64,000 nt of DNA from Nostoc edaphicum CCNP1411 (GTDB lineage: Bacteria; Cyanobacteriota; Cyanobacteriia; Cyanobacteriales; Nostocaceae), in assembly GCF_014023275.1 (NCBI RefSeq), contig NZ_CP054698.1, positions 5,541,001-5,605,000 of the forward strand, given 5' to 3'. The first letter of the stretch is position 1; each line of letters opens with the position of its first letter. This document shows, piece after piece, positions 26,041 through 36,222 of this stretch. The notes under the pieces were generated by a model, which was not told the origin of the DNA, searched no databases, and saw only the letters and a program-made list of their open reading frames with translations. The position numbers and the translations under genes are program-made.

Positions 26041-27696
26041 TCATAAACTCGCAGTTAATTTATTATTAGGTGAGATATTACGTCGGCGCAAATTACGATT
26101 ACTAACCAATTTCCAGACCGCATAATACTTATCTCCATAAATAATATCTGTTTTTAATTTATACTTTTTTTCTATTGTTTCGCGCCGACTCTCTGAAGGA
26201 TTGAATAAAAATATATCCGTGAAACCATCAGGAATTTTGAGAGTTTTTTGGTTGTTCACCAATAGAAATCGCACTTTTGGTTCCAAAAGATAGCTCAGAG
26301 AAAAGACATTCCCATAATTATTACCCAAAGCATCACTAATCAAAAGTGGACGATTACCCTGATTGATAATTTGGGCAACTTGTGTATTGCCATAATTCAT
26401 ACTCTTATTCCACCAAGTTTCTGCTTGAGAACTAGCCTTATAAGAAATCAGACCACAAATAATCACTAATGCCATGATTATGTGCCAAATGCTCCGGCGT
26501 GCCACGCTCCCATTATATAGTTGCGTAGCTAGTAGATAAGCAACAGCTACTTGGATTCCTAAATAAGATGGTATTAAATATGGTTCAATAGATGATCGTA
26601 TACCCCCAGTAATTAAATCTGGCAGTATTAGAGGTAGTGCTGGTACTATAATCAATGTGATGATAAAAGACCAGACTTTATAGTTAGTTGTTCGGCAAAG
26701 AAAATAAATTGAATATCCTACTAAAGTTAGAAAAGTTAGTGTAATTAAATAGCTTAGAGCATTTTCTGAACTCAGATTTATATCAAAAAAAATTCGGCTT
26801 AACTGCATCAGCAAAAATGGAAATACAGATATGAAAGATGACTGTGCGGTTGTTTTATCTGCTGAAATCAAAAACTGAAAAAAGTCACCGATTACAACTG
26901 TTATCCAAGGCATGAAGGCTAAAAAAGCTACCAGTGATGCTAGTAGATAAGTTCTGACAGTTCCAGTAAACTGAAATTTAGCAGTGATGAACACATAAAT
27001 TCCGTGAGCAACTGCTATAAATGCACTCCAAAGAAATGTATAAAGACTGATGGCTAAAGTTACTGCATAAATGCTCCAGATAGCGAATAAATCTGGTCGT
27101 TGTCGTTTTTTTGCTAGCTCATCTTCTAGCCGTATAGCTCGCAGTAAAGACGCACTTGATACTAAGATTGTGACTAACCAAAGAATATATTCTTGTGTTT
27201 CTTGAGCGTATACTAAGTGAATTGGAGAGATGGCCATGAGTGCGATCGCTACACCAGGAACCGATAACGGCACATTAAATAATTCTCGGCATAGCCAATA
27301 AACACAAGGGAAAACCAGTAAACTGATACAGGCAGATAAACTTCTAATCGCCGTCACCGAATTACCAAATATTTCCATCCACAATCTGGCTATTATGTAA
27401 TAAAGCGGTGGATGGTAAGGATCTTGTTTTGCCAAAGTCATAATTGTGTCATTTAAGCTTTTTTCTGGATTTACACCTTGAAACTGGGCAAAACTTTCTC
27501 CGCCAATGACGCGATTATTAAAAAGTCGCTGTTTTGCTTCATCAATTGTGTAACCAGAAATCCGCAATGAGGTATAAGTTTCATCATGAGAGTAAACTTT
27601 ACCATCAAGGTTAAAAAAGCGAAACAATATACCCATCGCCAATAAGAAAATAATTAAAAATCGCAACCAACTCGGAGCAAATTTGAGATGGCGCAT
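26041..27696 (-). CDS. glycosyltransferase family 39-like membrane protein, copy B
   Basis: Paralogue of the downstream gene, sharing blocks throughout: HDETYTSLRISGYTIDEA, DPYHPPLYYIIARLW, SIRSLSA-like segments and MAISPIHLVYAQE. I chose ATG at 27696 (MRHLKFAPSWLRF), which aligns with copy A and has AGGA nine bases upstream; the frame extends to a TTG at 27723. It has an extra C-terminal tail (RNLRRRNISPNNKLTASL). Tandem duplication is inferred. The 173-bp spacer to copy A contains a short CTGAATT-type heptamer fragment near 26010. Confidence 0.85.
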   Translation of the reverse strand: MRHLKFAPSWLRFLIIFLLAMGILFRFFNLDGKVYSHDETYTSLRISGYTIDEAKQRLFNNRVIGGESFAQFQGVNPEKSLNDTIMTLAKQDPYHPPLYYIIARLWMEIFGNSVTAIRSLSACISLLVFPCVYWLCRELFNVPLSVPGVAIALMAISPIHLVYAQETQEYILWLVTILVSSASLLRAIRLEDELAKKRQRPDLFAIWSIYAVTLAISLYTFLWSAFIAVAHGIYVFITAKFQFTGTVRTYLLASLVAFLAFMPWITVVIGDFFQFLISADKTTAQSSFISVFPFLLMQLSRIFFDINLSSENALSYLITLTFLTLVGYSIYFLCRTTNYKVWSFIITLIIVPALPLILPDLITGGIRSSIEPYLIPSYLGIQVAVAYLLATQLYNGSVARRSIWHIIMALVIICGLISYKASSQAETWWNKSMNYGNTQVAQIINQGNRPLLISDALGNNYGNVFSLSYLLEPKVRFLLVNNQKTLKIPDGFTDIFLFNPSESRRETIEKKYKLKTDIIYGDKYYAVWKLVSNRNLRRRNISPNNKLTASL

Positions 27697-28027
27697 AAGT
27701 GGGTTTCCTAAAATTTTTCTCAAATCATCTAATTAAGTGGACTGGATGATGTGTCTCAGCTACGCCCGTAGTAGACATCGCCAAGACTTCAAGCGGAGCC
27801 TATTTGTTAAACATCGCCAACCGTACTTTATTTAATTGGGAAGATTGGCAATTAACACCTCTCCTTTATTAACTACAAAAACAAATGAGCAAGGTTGTAT
27901 CAAATCCCGCAAAACTGGACTTGTTTTTGAAACCGAGATATCAATGGAGTGTAAAATACACCAAGTGTAGCCGCATCTGTGGTCAGGCTAATCCACAGCT
28001 ATAGTGCATTTAGCGATACGCCCTTAA

Positions 28028-29418
28028 CCCTGTTTTGTCACTCTGGCAGTAGTATAATAAGGTACAAACGCTAGAACCAAGACACAGAGTATGGTACAGC
28101 CTCGTCCAGCCGCACCAACAGTAAAATTCGTGGACGAATATTGCCAATGGTATAAAAGCCTGTTTCCAGATGTTAGGAGCTTCGAGGCTTTTAAATACCT
28201 TCATGTAGGGTGTATTTCTGAACTAAAACGGAAAACCCTACCAGAAATAGCAAAAATTGTAGGATTGGACAATCAGCAGGGTTTGCACCATTTTTTAACT
28301 ACATCACCTTGGGATATAGAGAAGTTAAGAGCCTTGCGATTAGAGCTAATTTTACAAGTTCTAAAAGGTAGACCAATCATTCTAATTATTGATGAGACAG
28401 GAGATAAAAAGAAAGGGAATAAGACAGATTATGTGAAACGACAGTACATAGGTAATTTGGGTAAAGTAGAAAATGGAATTGTAGCAGTCACGGCGTATGG
28501 TGTATTCTGTGGGATGACTTTTCCATTACTGTTTGAAGTATACAAGCCACGCGAAAGATTAAAGCCAGGGGATAAATATCTTACGAAGCCTCAAATAGCA
28601 GCAATAATGATGAAAAAAGCTAGAGTTGATGGGTTTTAAATTCAACCTAGTACTAGCAGATAGCTTATATGGTGAGAGTAGTGCTAATTTCATATCTATA
28701 TTAGACGATCTGGGGTTAAATTATCTAGTGGCGATTCGCTCAAACCATTCTGTAGAGCTACTTCCTAGACAACATACTCAATATTTAAAGTGGCATAAGT
28801 TTAAAAGAGTATTCTCTAACTTGAGTAGTGAGAATCGGTTTATTAGGGAAATAATTCATGGTAAACGACAAGAAAAAAAGGTATTGGCAGATTACTACTG
28901 ACATTGAGAAATTACCCGGTAACACTACTTGGTATGTGATGAGTAAATACGCAGACCTTACACCAAGAGATGTTGGTAACTTTTATGGGTTAAGAACTTG
29001 GGTTGAATATGGCTTGAAGCAAAGTAAGAATGAATTAGGTTGGGCAGATTATCGGCTGACTCATTATGCGGATATTGAACGCTGGTGGGAGATTGTTTGT
29101 AGTAGCTACTTAATGGTGAGTCTACACTCTGAACAAATGCAGTCTTCTCCACCAAAGTCTCCATCAAAATTGGCTGCTCATCCTTGGTGGGATGATGGGA
29201 AGGGTTGGAAGAACATTCTTAACAATCTCCGTTTAATAATTCAACCTTTTACTTTATTTAACCTAATATATCCCTGGTTGACAGTTTTTCCTATTCCCCA
29301 ATTGTCTTTGGGTTTTTCGAAACTTCAATCTATTATTTATAACCTCACCAGTTCAATATTTATTTTCCTGTCTCACCCTGATTTCTACTTTTCCTCTGCC
29401 TAGAGTGACAAAACAGGG
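28028..29418 (+). mobile_element. IS701-family-like insertion sequence with TTAA target duplication
   Basis: Terminal inverted repeats CCCTGTTTTGTCACTCTGGC (left) and its counterpart ending GAGTGACAAAACAGGG (right, 29403-29418). Each end is flanked by TTAA, read as a 4-bp target duplication (28024-28027 and 29419-29422). Element length is 1391 bp. It carries one transposase gene, broken by two frameshifts. It lies between the GT39 pair and the GGDEF-EAL gene. Confidence 0.88.
28091..29403 (+). pseudogene. IS701-like DDE transposase, two single-base frameshifts
   Basis: The three consecutive frames together give a transposase of about 437 codons. Part 1 (28091-28639) has IILIIDETGDKKKG with a catalytic Asp. 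Part 2 (28626-28901) has LVLADSLYG with the second Asp. Part 3 (28858-29403) has LRTWVEYGLKQSKNELGWAD with the catalytic Glu. Each frame shift is a one-base gain in a homopolymer: TTTT near 28635 and a run of seven A near 28874. Either the gene has decayed, or the bases are sequencing errors, or the polymerase slips there. The family's residues are otherwise intact. Confidence 0.85.
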
Positions 29419-29541
29419 TTAATATTGTTAACTGATTAGAATTCGAGATCGCAGTTTAAAGTAGCTGTATCAGCAGATTAAGAATACTCTCTGAGCAAAA
29501 TCAACTCTTGCTTTTAACCTATGCGAGGCTAGATCGCACAG

Positions 29542-32208
29542 ATGCCACAGCAGAATTTCTTGAGTTCGATTCCAAAAGGGTTATTGAGGATGCCACTCCG
29601 TGTAGCTCTTGTAGTCCCTTTCGTCCTGCAAATCTCTGCTGCTGTAGGCTTAACAGCATTCTTATCTTTAAAAAATGGTCAGAAAGCTGTTAATGATGTT
29701 GCTACTCAGTTGCAAAATGAACTTACGACTCGAATTCATCAACATATCACCGATTACATAGAGATCCCCCAACTCGTCACTCAGATTAACGCCAATTCTG
29801 TCCATATTGGTGAGTTAAGTTTAAAAGATACAAAAAGTTTAGAACGCCATTTATGGCATCAAATGCAGTTATTCAAGCCCTTAAGCCCGATCGCTTTTGC
29901 AACTACACAAGGAGAAATTCATTCGGTTGATCGCTTTAACGATGGTTCACTAGTCATCCGAAAAAAAGATCAATCGACAAGTAATAATTACTACACTTAT
30001 ACCACTGATAATCAAGGTAATACTGTCAAGTTACTTCAAGTTAACCAAACCTTTGATCCTCGCACTCGCCCCTGGTATACAAATGCCGTGAAAGCAGGTA
30101 AAACTACTTGCACAGAAATTTATTCATATTTCTCTTCATCAGGTCTAGCATTCAGTGCAACCCAACCTCTTTATGACCAGAAAGGTACTTTGCTTGGAGT
30201 GACAAATGCAACGTTATCTCTTTCGCAACTGAGTGAGTTTTTGCACAGTTTAAAGATTGGTCGCTCAGGAAAGACATTTATTGTCGAGCATTCTGGAGAG
30301 TTAGTAGCAACTTCAACGGCGGAGCAACCTTTTAGCCTAAGTTATAAGGGAGGAAAAAAGACATCCAAACGGCTCAAAGCGATCGCCAGTAGCGATCGGA
30401 TCACTCAGCTGACAACACAGTATTTGCAGTCACAATTTGGTAACTTTAGAAACATTTCTTCTAGCCAACAGCTAGAATTTGAAATTGATCATAAGCGGCA
30501 ATTTGTACAGTTAATGCCCTTTACAGCCGACTGTGGACTAAATTGGGTGATTATCGTGGTGGTTCCAGAAGCCGACTTTATGGAGCATATTCAAGCCAAC
30601 ACCCGAACCACTATTTTGCTGTGTTTCGGAGCTTTGATAATAGCTACAGTCATAGGAGTGATTACTTCTCATTGGATTACTGAACCAATTCTCTGTTTGA
30701 GCGTTGCCTCTAAGGAAATCGCCAATGGGAAGTTAAACCAAACCGTTACAGTAGAGGGTATCAACGAATTAAGAGTTCTTGCTCAGGCTCATAATCAAAT
30801 GGCTACTCAATTACAAGAGTCATTTGCTGAAATATTAGAGGCTAACAGGCAGTTAGAAGCTGAAATTAACGAGCGTAAGCAGGCAGAAGAACAGTTACGA
30901 CATAATGCGTTTCACGATGCACTGACAGGTTTACCCAACCGAGCTTTCTTTATAGAGCGCTTAAAAAACACACTCCAGCGAGCCAAGCAGCAGGAGAATT
31001 ATTTATTTGCTGTGCTATTTCTCGACCTGGATCGGTTTAAGGTGATCAATGACAGTTTAGGACACCTAAAAGGAGATCAATTTCTAATTGCTATTGCCAA
31101 TAGATTAGAAGTATGTGTACGCTCTACGGATACAGCCGCAAGGCTTGGGGGAGACGAATTTACAATCCTGCTTGACGAAATCCAGAGTCTCTCAGATGCC
31201 ATCAAAGTAGCTGAACGAATTCAACAAGAACTGACATTACCCCTTGAGCTTGACGGGCAAGAAGTATTTACAACAGCAAGTATTGGCATCGCTCTGAGTT
31301 CGACAGTAGACTATGACCAAGCAGAAAACCTGCTAAGGGACGCTGATACGGCTATGTACCGAGCCAAGGTGCTGGGCAAAGCCCGCTATGAAGTATTCAA
31401 TCCAGGGATGTATACTAACGCTCTGGTCAGATTACAGTTAGAGAACGATCTACGGCGAGCAATCGAACGCCACGAGTTTCAGCTTTATTATCAACCGATT
31501 GTTTCCATCACTAATGGCAGAATTTTAGGCTTTGAGGCTCTGCTGCGCTGGCAGCATCCTGAGCGTGGTTTGATTTGTCCAACAGATTTTATCCCCCTAG
31601 CAGAAGAAACCGGACTGATTGTCAAGATTGGCTATTGGGCACTACATGAAGCGTGCCGCCAAATGCAAAACTGGCGGTTGAGCGATCGGATAAACTCGTT
31701 AGAAAAAATCAGCGTCAATCTCTCAGTCAAGCAATTTTCTCAACCGGATTTGATTGAACAGATTGGGGAAATTTTACACTCGACTGGTCTTGATGCTGGC
31801 AGTCTCATGTTAGAAATTACTGAAAGTGCAATTTTAGAAAATGGCGATGAGGCAAATGCCGCCCTCTCAGAACTTCGGAAGATGGGCATTGAGTTATCAA
31901 TTGATGATTTCGGTACAGGCTACTCTTCATTAGGTCGTCTCCATAACTTTCCGATTAGTGTGTTAAAGATTGACCGTTCTTTTGTCAGCCCAATAGATGG
32001 TAATGGCAAGAATTTAGAAATTATTGAGACAATTATTACACTGGCACACAAATTAGGTATGGATGTAACTGCCGAAGGAGTGGAGACAAAAGAGCAGCTA
32101 GCATTTCTGAGAAACTTGAACTGTGAATGTGGACAAGGATATTTTTTCTCGCGTCCATTGGATAACGCGGCAGCAGTAGAATTAATCTTGAAAAATCCTC
32201 AGTGGTAA
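29542..32208 (+). CDS. membrane Cache-HAMP-GGDEF-EAL cyclic di-GMP enzyme, 888 aa
   Basis: Synthesises and/or degrades cyclic di-GMP. An N-terminal helix (about 18-42) precedes a double-Cache-like sensor region (about 50-350, with WYTNAVKAGKT). A second helix (about 353-378), HAMP (about 380-430) and a coiled coil follow. The GGDEF domain keeps LGGDEFTIL (about 535), and the EAL domain keeps FEALLRWQHP (about 666) and IDDFGTGYSS. Both sites look intact, so it could be bifunctional. The PilZ cellulose-synthase-like enzyme nearby is a candidate target, which is inference. Its 3' end overlaps the convergent acyltransferase gene by 27 bp. Confidence 0.93.
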   Translation: MPQQNFLSSIPKGLLRMPLRVALVVPFVLQISAAVGLTAFLSLKNGQKAVNDVATQLQNELTTRIHQHITDYIEIPQLVTQINANSVHIGELSLKDTKSLERHLWHQMQLFKPLSPIAFATTQGEIHSVDRFNDGSLVIRKKDQSTSNNYYTYTTDNQGNTVKLLQVNQTFDPRTRPWYTNAVKAGKTTCTEIYSYFSSSGLAFSATQPLYDQKGTLLGVTNATLSLSQLSEFLHSLKIGRSGKTFIVEHSGELVATSTAEQPFSLSYKGGKKTSKRLKAIASSDRITQLTTQYLQSQFGNFRNISSSQQLEFEIDHKRQFVQLMPFTADCGLNWVIIVVVPEADFMEHIQANTRTTILLCFGALIIATVIGVITSHWITEPILCLSVASKEIANGKLNQTVTVEGINELRVLAQAHNQMATQLQESFAEILEANRQLEAEINERKQAEEQLRHNAFHDALTGLPNRAFFIERLKNTLQRAKQQENYLFAVLFLDLDRFKVINDSLGHLKGDQFLIAIANRLEVCVRSTDTAARLGGDEFTILLDEIQSLSDAIKVAERIQQELTLPLELDGQEVFTTASIGIALSSTVDYDQAENLLRDADTAMYRAKVLGKARYEVFNPGMYTNALVRLQLENDLRRAIERHEFQLYYQPIVSITNGRILGFEALLRWQHPERGLICPTDFIPLAEETGLIVKIGYWALHEACRQMQNWRLSDRINSLEKISVNLSVKQFSQPDLIEQIGEILHSTGLDAGSLMLEITESAILENGDEANAALSELRKMGIELSIDDFGTGYSSLGRLHNFPISVLKIDRSFVSPIDGNGKNLEIIETIITLAHKLGMDVTAEGVETKEQLAFLRNLNCECGQGYFFSRPLDNAAAVELILKNPQW

Positions 32209-33012
32209 GGGTTTTTTGAGAGGATTTGGATAGCGCCATCTGACAAAGTCTGCAATATTAGATATAGTTAAAAAATCAATAGTCTTAAACTGCCGATCAA
32301 TAGCTGGAAGGCTGCATATTTTCGCTCCAATGTTCAAGTATGCCTGCAAAATTTTAGGAATCTCAACAGTATATGAATCTAGACAATTTTGAGGCAGTTC
32401 TAGACAAAACTGTGAATTTGGATAAACTAAAATACTTGGATGCATCAAGCCATTCTGCCGAAAATAATCATAAGCACAAGTAGCTTGCCAGGGACTTTGT
32501 GTTAGTAATGATGCACAGCCAAAGAAATATTGGTTTTTACTCCAGATGAGATAATTTGCCAGCCCTTCCCAGAGTAGTAAAAGTGCCTGACTATTGCGAT
32601 ATTCTTTAGTTATACATGTACGCCCAACCTCAACTGATGCCTGAAGCACAGAATTGGGAATCGCATTAAGATTAAATATATCGGCAGCATCAAAGCCTAG
32701 TCTTTGAGAAGCCATTGTATAGGTTTGCATCCGATAAGTTCCAATGGTTTTTCCAGTTTGTTTGGAAATCAAGATTAAATGATGGCAAACCGCATCAAAC
32801 TTATCTATATCCATCTGGGTAAAGTTAGAAGTAGAGAATCCTAAACCCAGTTCAAGATTAAAAACTTCAAAGCGCAACCGAAAAATTGATTCTAATTCTT
32901 CTTTGGTTGATGCCAGGCGTAGGGTATATTTTTCAGTTTGAAGGACGGGAAAATCTTCAAGAGTGGGAGGAGGATTCAGTGAGTAATTGATGTTGCGTCC
33001 AGAAACTTCCAT
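32182..33012 (-). CDS. GNAT-type N-acyltransferase, OlsB/hemolysin-like
   Basis: Related to L-ornithine N-acyltransferases and to the acyltransferases found near exosortase systems. Motifs include RLRFEVFNLELG, DKFDAVCHHLILI, GKTIGTYRMQTY, a typical GNAT beta4 block, and VEVGRTCITKEYR, followed by LLLLWEGLANYL. It is 276 aa and soluble. Product (ornithine lipid or another N-acyl amino acid) cannot be decided from sequence alone; no olsA partner is adjacent. Start ATG at 33012. Confidence 0.75.
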   Translation of the reverse strand: MEVSGRNINYSLNPPPTLEDFPVLQTEKYTLRLASTKEELESIFRLRFEVFNLELGLGFSTSNFTQMDIDKFDAVCHHLILISKQTGKTIGTYRMQTYTMASQRLGFDAADIFNLNAIPNSVLQASVEVGRTCITKEYRNSQALLLLWEGLANYLIWSKNQYFFGCASLLTQSPWQATCAYDYFRQNGLMHPSILVYPNSQFCLELPQNCLDSYTVEIPKILQAYLNIGAKICSLPAIDRQFKTIDFLTISNIADFVRWRYPNPLKKPLPLRIFQD

Positions 33013-33253
33013 CTATCTTCCTACTTAGATTTGCGAAAATATTCTACTAGGATTTAGGCACTATACAAATAGCTCACATTATGCATTAATGTGTCGAAGC
33101 GTGATTGAGGCGGTTTTCGATAAAAGATCCTCTACAGAGATTTTTTACTCTCTTGGATTAGAGGTAGAGTGCTTTTATTATGGACATTAATTCCCAAAAA
33201 ATCTGGCAATAATATACAAAATTTTTCTTTGATATACGCTATAAATGCAAGTC

Positions 33254-33356
33254 ATACCAATTTGAAAAAAGAATGCGACAAATAGACCATTTGTAGAGAC
33301 GCGATTCATCGCGTCTTTACCCAAAGATGTGTTGCAATCATTAATTGAATTGGTAT
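33254..33356 (+). repeat. 103-bp MITE-like element, copy A
   Basis: Starts ATACCAATTTGAAAAAAGAA and ends TTAATTGAATTGGTAT. The ends form the inverted repeat ATACCAATT. A central palindrome GAGACGCGATTCATCGCGTC lies in the middle. Near-identical copies are at 39559-39662 (inverted) and 57614-57713. Gap 33013-33511 holds this element, a terminator and a dispersed G/C-rich fragment (GGCTACGCCTACGC). Confidence 0.8.
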
Positions 33357-33383
33357 CAGCAAAGAAAGTCATAGTCAGGGCAG

Positions 33384-33408
33384 AAAACCCCCGGATGAAT
33401 CCAGGGGC
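33384..33408 (-). terminator. Rho-independent terminator downstream of nadK
   Basis: On the minus strand: CCCCTGGA, loop TTCA, TCCGGGGG, then TTTTCTG. It lies about 100 bp after the nadK stop and in the correct orientation, so it probably ends the ndh-nadK transcript. Confidence 0.75.
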
Positions 33409-33511
33409 TTGAATAATTTTGGTTGCGATGCTTGCAGTGTTGGCGGGTACGCGATGTTTACGACGGGCTACGCCTACGCAATCTGCGGTAGATGCACTCT
33501 AAAATACTTAA

Positions 33512-34432
33512 TTAATTACGGTGATTATTGTTGTAATGAACCCTTGTACCTGCCCAAAGCAACTTCTCCCGTAGCGTCTGATAGTAGGAATTGTTCTCGC
33601 GCAAAATAATAAATTTAGCCCGACAATCTGCCATCCGCACATCAACGCGGTGTCCTGGCCAAATCGAAGTCCCCAACACTCCATCTGTCCACAGCTTGGT
33701 ACTCAAATCGTAATCCCCCAAAGGCCAAATACTCACCACAGAACCAGGGGGTAAAACGAGGGGGCGACTAGAAAGGCTCATTGCACAAATGGGAGTAACA
33801 GTAATCGCCTCCATACCATCATGCATAATTGGCCCATTAGCAGAAACGGTATAACCAGTAGAACCTGTAGGAGTAGAAATAATCAACCCATCCCCGACGT
33901 ATTGATCGACTACCTCACCGTCGATTTCCATTTCCAGAATCGAAGTAATCATTCGGTCAGCGGAGGCGGGTTTGACACAGAATTCATTCAAAGCCAGGTA
34001 ACGCTCACTCACTGGTTCCAAATTAGACCCGTGACCCTCATACACCGCAGCTTGCAACATCATCCGTCGTTGGATAGCATAGCGATCCTCAAACAGCCGA
34101 TCCCAAACTTTCTCAGTATCCTGAAACTCTTCCACTGACTCAGTTAAAAACCCCAGATGACCTCCCACATTCACTCCCAGAATAGGGATGCCCGCTGGGG
34201 CTAAATGTCTGGCACCAGTTAAAACAGTACCATCGCCACCGAGTACCAAAGCGAGATCGATTGGTTGACCCGCTGAAGCCAAAAAGACAGGATAGGGGTT
34301 GTCTTTCGGCCCGCTAGGCCCCATCAACACATGGCACTCGCGACTTTCTAGTTGTTTCGCACAGATTTCTGCCCATTGTTTACTCCGGGCATCCCGCGCT
34401 TTATAAGCAATGATTACCTGCTTTAGTTGCAC
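33512..34432 (-). CDS. nadK: NAD kinase
   Basis: Phosphorylates NAD to NADP. The catalytic GGDGT motif is in LALVLGGDGTVLTGARHLA. The conserved NVGGHLGFLTE, GDGLIISTPTGSTGY and ICAMSLSSRPLVLP blocks are present. It is 306 aa. The start codon is GTG, 6 bp after the ndhE stop, so it is the last gene of the ndh transcript. This links NADP supply to the NDH-1 complex, at least at the level of transcription. Confidence 0.96.
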   Translation of the reverse strand: MQLKQVIIAYKARDARSKQWAEICAKQLESRECHVLMGPSGPKDNPYPVFLASAGQPIDLALVLGGDGTVLTGARHLAPAGIPILGVNVGGHLGFLTESVEEFQDTEKVWDRLFEDRYAIQRRMMLQAAVYEGHGSNLEPVSERYLALNEFCVKPASADRMITSILEMEIDGEVVDQYVGDGLIISTPTGSTGYTVSANGPIMHDGMEAITVTPICAMSLSSRPLVLPPGSVVSIWPLGDYDLSTKLWTDGVLGTSIWPGHRVDVRMADCRAKFIILRENNSYYQTLREKLLWAGTRVHYNNNHRN

Positions 34433-34438
34433 GCACAG

Positions 34439-34744
34439 TTACCACTTCAGGAGATTAAACTGCTCCATATCGACGGTATCGCGGTTGCGATAAATGGCAA
34501 GCACGATCGCTAAACCCACCGCCGCCTCGGCTGCGGCCACGGTAATCACAAATACTGTGAAAACCTGACCCTTAATTAATGTTGAGTCGAGGAAGTTGGA
34601 AAATGCCATTAAATTCAGATTAACAGCATTGAGCAGTAACTCAATTGACATCAGCACCCGCACAGCGTTGCGGCTGGTAATTAAACCGTAGATGCCGATG
34701 CAGAATAAAGCTGCTGCTAGTAATAAAAAGTACTGGAGTTGCAT
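34439..34744 (-). CDS. ndhE: NAD(P)H-quinone oxidoreductase subunit 4L
   Basis: Membrane subunit of the NDH-1 complex (NuoK homologue), used in cyclic electron flow and respiration in the thylakoid. Three membrane helices with the conserved [18 protein letters not shown] and [17 protein letters not shown] segments, including the buried Glu residues of the proton path. It is 101 aa, the standard length. It lies 59 bp after ndhG. Confidence 0.97.
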   Translation of the reverse strand: MQLQYFLLLAAALFCIGIYGLITSRNAVRVLMSIELLLNAVNLNLMAFSNFLDSTLIKGQVFTVFVITVAAAEAAVGLAIVLAIYRNRDTVDMEQFNLLKW

Positions 34745-34803
34745 GAATCTGAGTATCCCTCCTGAAAAAACTGGCTATTTATCTGCGAATAAAGTCGCAA
34801 ATA

Positions 34804-35418
34804 TTACTCTTTTGTTTCGCTGGTTGTTGATACCAATTCTCTGGGGCGTTCTGGCAAAGTCAAAACAGTTTGCCCTAGATCGGATCGTGTCAGTTGGTCT
34901 GGCAAATACTCACGACGTGCCAAAATAATTGCTCCTACCATCGCTATCAGTAGCAAAATGGAAGCCAGTTCAAAAGGTAGTAAAAAGTCAGTGAAGAAAT
35001 GTTCTCCAATCAAAATTATAGAACTTTCACCACCCGCCACAGGAGCAGTAGAGTAAGCCCAAGGAGTAGCCAGCACCATCGTACTTAAAAGACCAAACAA
35101 TCCTACACTGACTAAACCTGTAAGTACTTTCCGCACCCAAGAGTTGGGAAATGCTACAAAATCCTGCCGCTTGTTCACCAACATAATGGCAAACAAAATC
35201 AGCACATTAACCGCACCAACGTAAATTAGTATTTGTGCGGCAGCAACAAAATCACCATTCAGTAACAGGTAGATTCCCGCCATGCTGATGAACACACCTC
35301 CCAGCATAAAGGCAGAATAGACGATGTTAGAGAACAGCACTACACCAATGGCCGCCCCAATCATCATCACGCCCAGTATGCCAAGTGATACAAACTGTAC
35401 TCCTTCTGCTAGATTCAC
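34804..35418 (-). CDS. ndhG: NAD(P)H-quinone oxidoreductase subunit 6
   Basis: Membrane subunit of NDH-1 (NuoJ homologue). Five membrane helices are seen, with AQILIYVGAVNVLILFAIML in the centre and a hydrophilic C-terminus (YLPDQLTRSDLGQTVLTLPE). It is 204 aa. The spacer to ndhI carries TCATTAG/TCATTGG heptamers. Confidence 0.96.
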   Translation of the reverse strand: MNLAEGVQFVSLGILGVMMIGAAIGVVLFSNIVYSAFMLGGVFISMAGIYLLLNGDFVAAAQILIYVGAVNVLILFAIMLVNKRQDFVAFPNSWVRKVLTGLVSVGLFGLLSTMVLATPWAYSTAPVAGGESSIILIGEHFFTDFLLPFELASILLLIAMVGAIILARREYLPDQLTRSDLGQTVLTLPERPRELVSTTSETKE

Positions 35419-35424
35419 TGTTTT

Positions 35425-35527
35425 TTGTCCTTAGTCATTGGTCATTAGTCATTAGTCATTAGTCATTGGTCATTGGTCATTGGTCATTAGTCAAATAACA
35501 AAGGACAAATGACAATGGACAAATGAC
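35425..35527. repeat. TCATTAG/TCATTGG heptamer array inside the ndh operon
   Basis: Nine or so 7-bp units on one strand are followed by a reverse-complementary CAAATGACAA/GGACAAATGA segment, so the spacer can fold back. It lies between ndhI and ndhG, which are on the same strand and probably in one transcript. Confidence 0.75.
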
Positions 35528-35529
35528 AT

Positions 35530-36114
35530 TTATTTTTCTGTTTGTTCTACCAGGTCTTCTGGACGCGCACCTGCACGTGGCGCATCAGCGGGAAGTCCAT
35601 GTGGTTCGAGGACGCCCTTGGGTAGGTAAACTAGTTCACGCAGTGGTGTAACCATTGGGTCATCTGTTACCTTATAGGGCAGACGACCTAGCGCTACGCT
35701 GTCATAGTTCAATTCATGGCGATCGTAAGTGGCAAGCTCATACTCTTCTGTCATGGATAGACAGTTAGTGGGGCAAAATTCCACACAATTACCGCAAAAG
35801 ATACAAACTCCAAAGTCAATGCTGTAGTGGTTGAGTTTTTTCTTTTTGCTGGCCTTGTCGAATGCCCAATCTACTACAGGCAGGTTAATCGGACAAACGC
35901 GAACGCAAACTTCGCAGGCGATGCACTTATCAAATTCAAAGTGAATTCTACCGCGAAACCGTTCGCCAGGAATCAGTTTTTCGTAAGGGTACTGTACGGT
36001 AATCGGACGCCGCCGCATGTGGTCAAAGGTAACAGAAAGCCCCTGACCAATGTAACGCGCAGCTTGTACCGTTTCTTTGGCGTAATCACCAACTTGTTTC
36101 AGGAACTTGAGCAT
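35530..36114 (-). CDS. ndhI: NAD(P)H-quinone oxidoreductase subunit I
   Basis: Ferredoxin-like peripheral subunit with two 4Fe-4S clusters that pass electrons to quinone. The cluster motifs are [12 protein letters not shown] and [12 protein letters not shown], each followed by the conserved Pro. It is 194 aa. It lies downstream of ndhA on the same strand, separated by about 106 bp with heptamer repeats. Confidence 0.97.
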   Translation of the reverse strand: MLKFLKQVGDYAKETVQAARYIGQGLSVTFDHMRRRPITVQYPYEKLIPGERFRGRIHFEFDKCIACEVCVRVCPINLPVVDWAFDKASKKKKLNHYSIDFGVCIFCGNCVEFCPTNCLSMTEEYELATYDRHELNYDSVALGRLPYKVTDDPMVTPLRELVYLPKGVLEPHGLPADAPRAGARPEDLVEQTEK

Positions 36115-36149
36115 TTATGTTTCACTCTCTCTTTTTAAGCTATCAGCGT

Positions 36150-36222
36150 TATTTGTCCCTTGTCCTTTGTCCTTGGTCATTAGTCATTTGTACAAATGAC
36201 TAATAACTAGTGACTAATGACT
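36150..36222. repeat. heptamer repeats between ndhA and ndhI
   Basis: Units TGTCCTT, GTCATTAG and the inverted ACTAATGACTAATGA fill the 106-bp spacer and could form a stem of about 15 bp in the transcript. They end next to the ndhA stop. Confidence 0.65.

Noticed and set aside
33409..33609. Plus-strand open frame at the nadK end
   Set aside because: It overlaps nadK antisense and covers a dispersed G/C-rich repeat fragment (GGCTACGCCTACGC).
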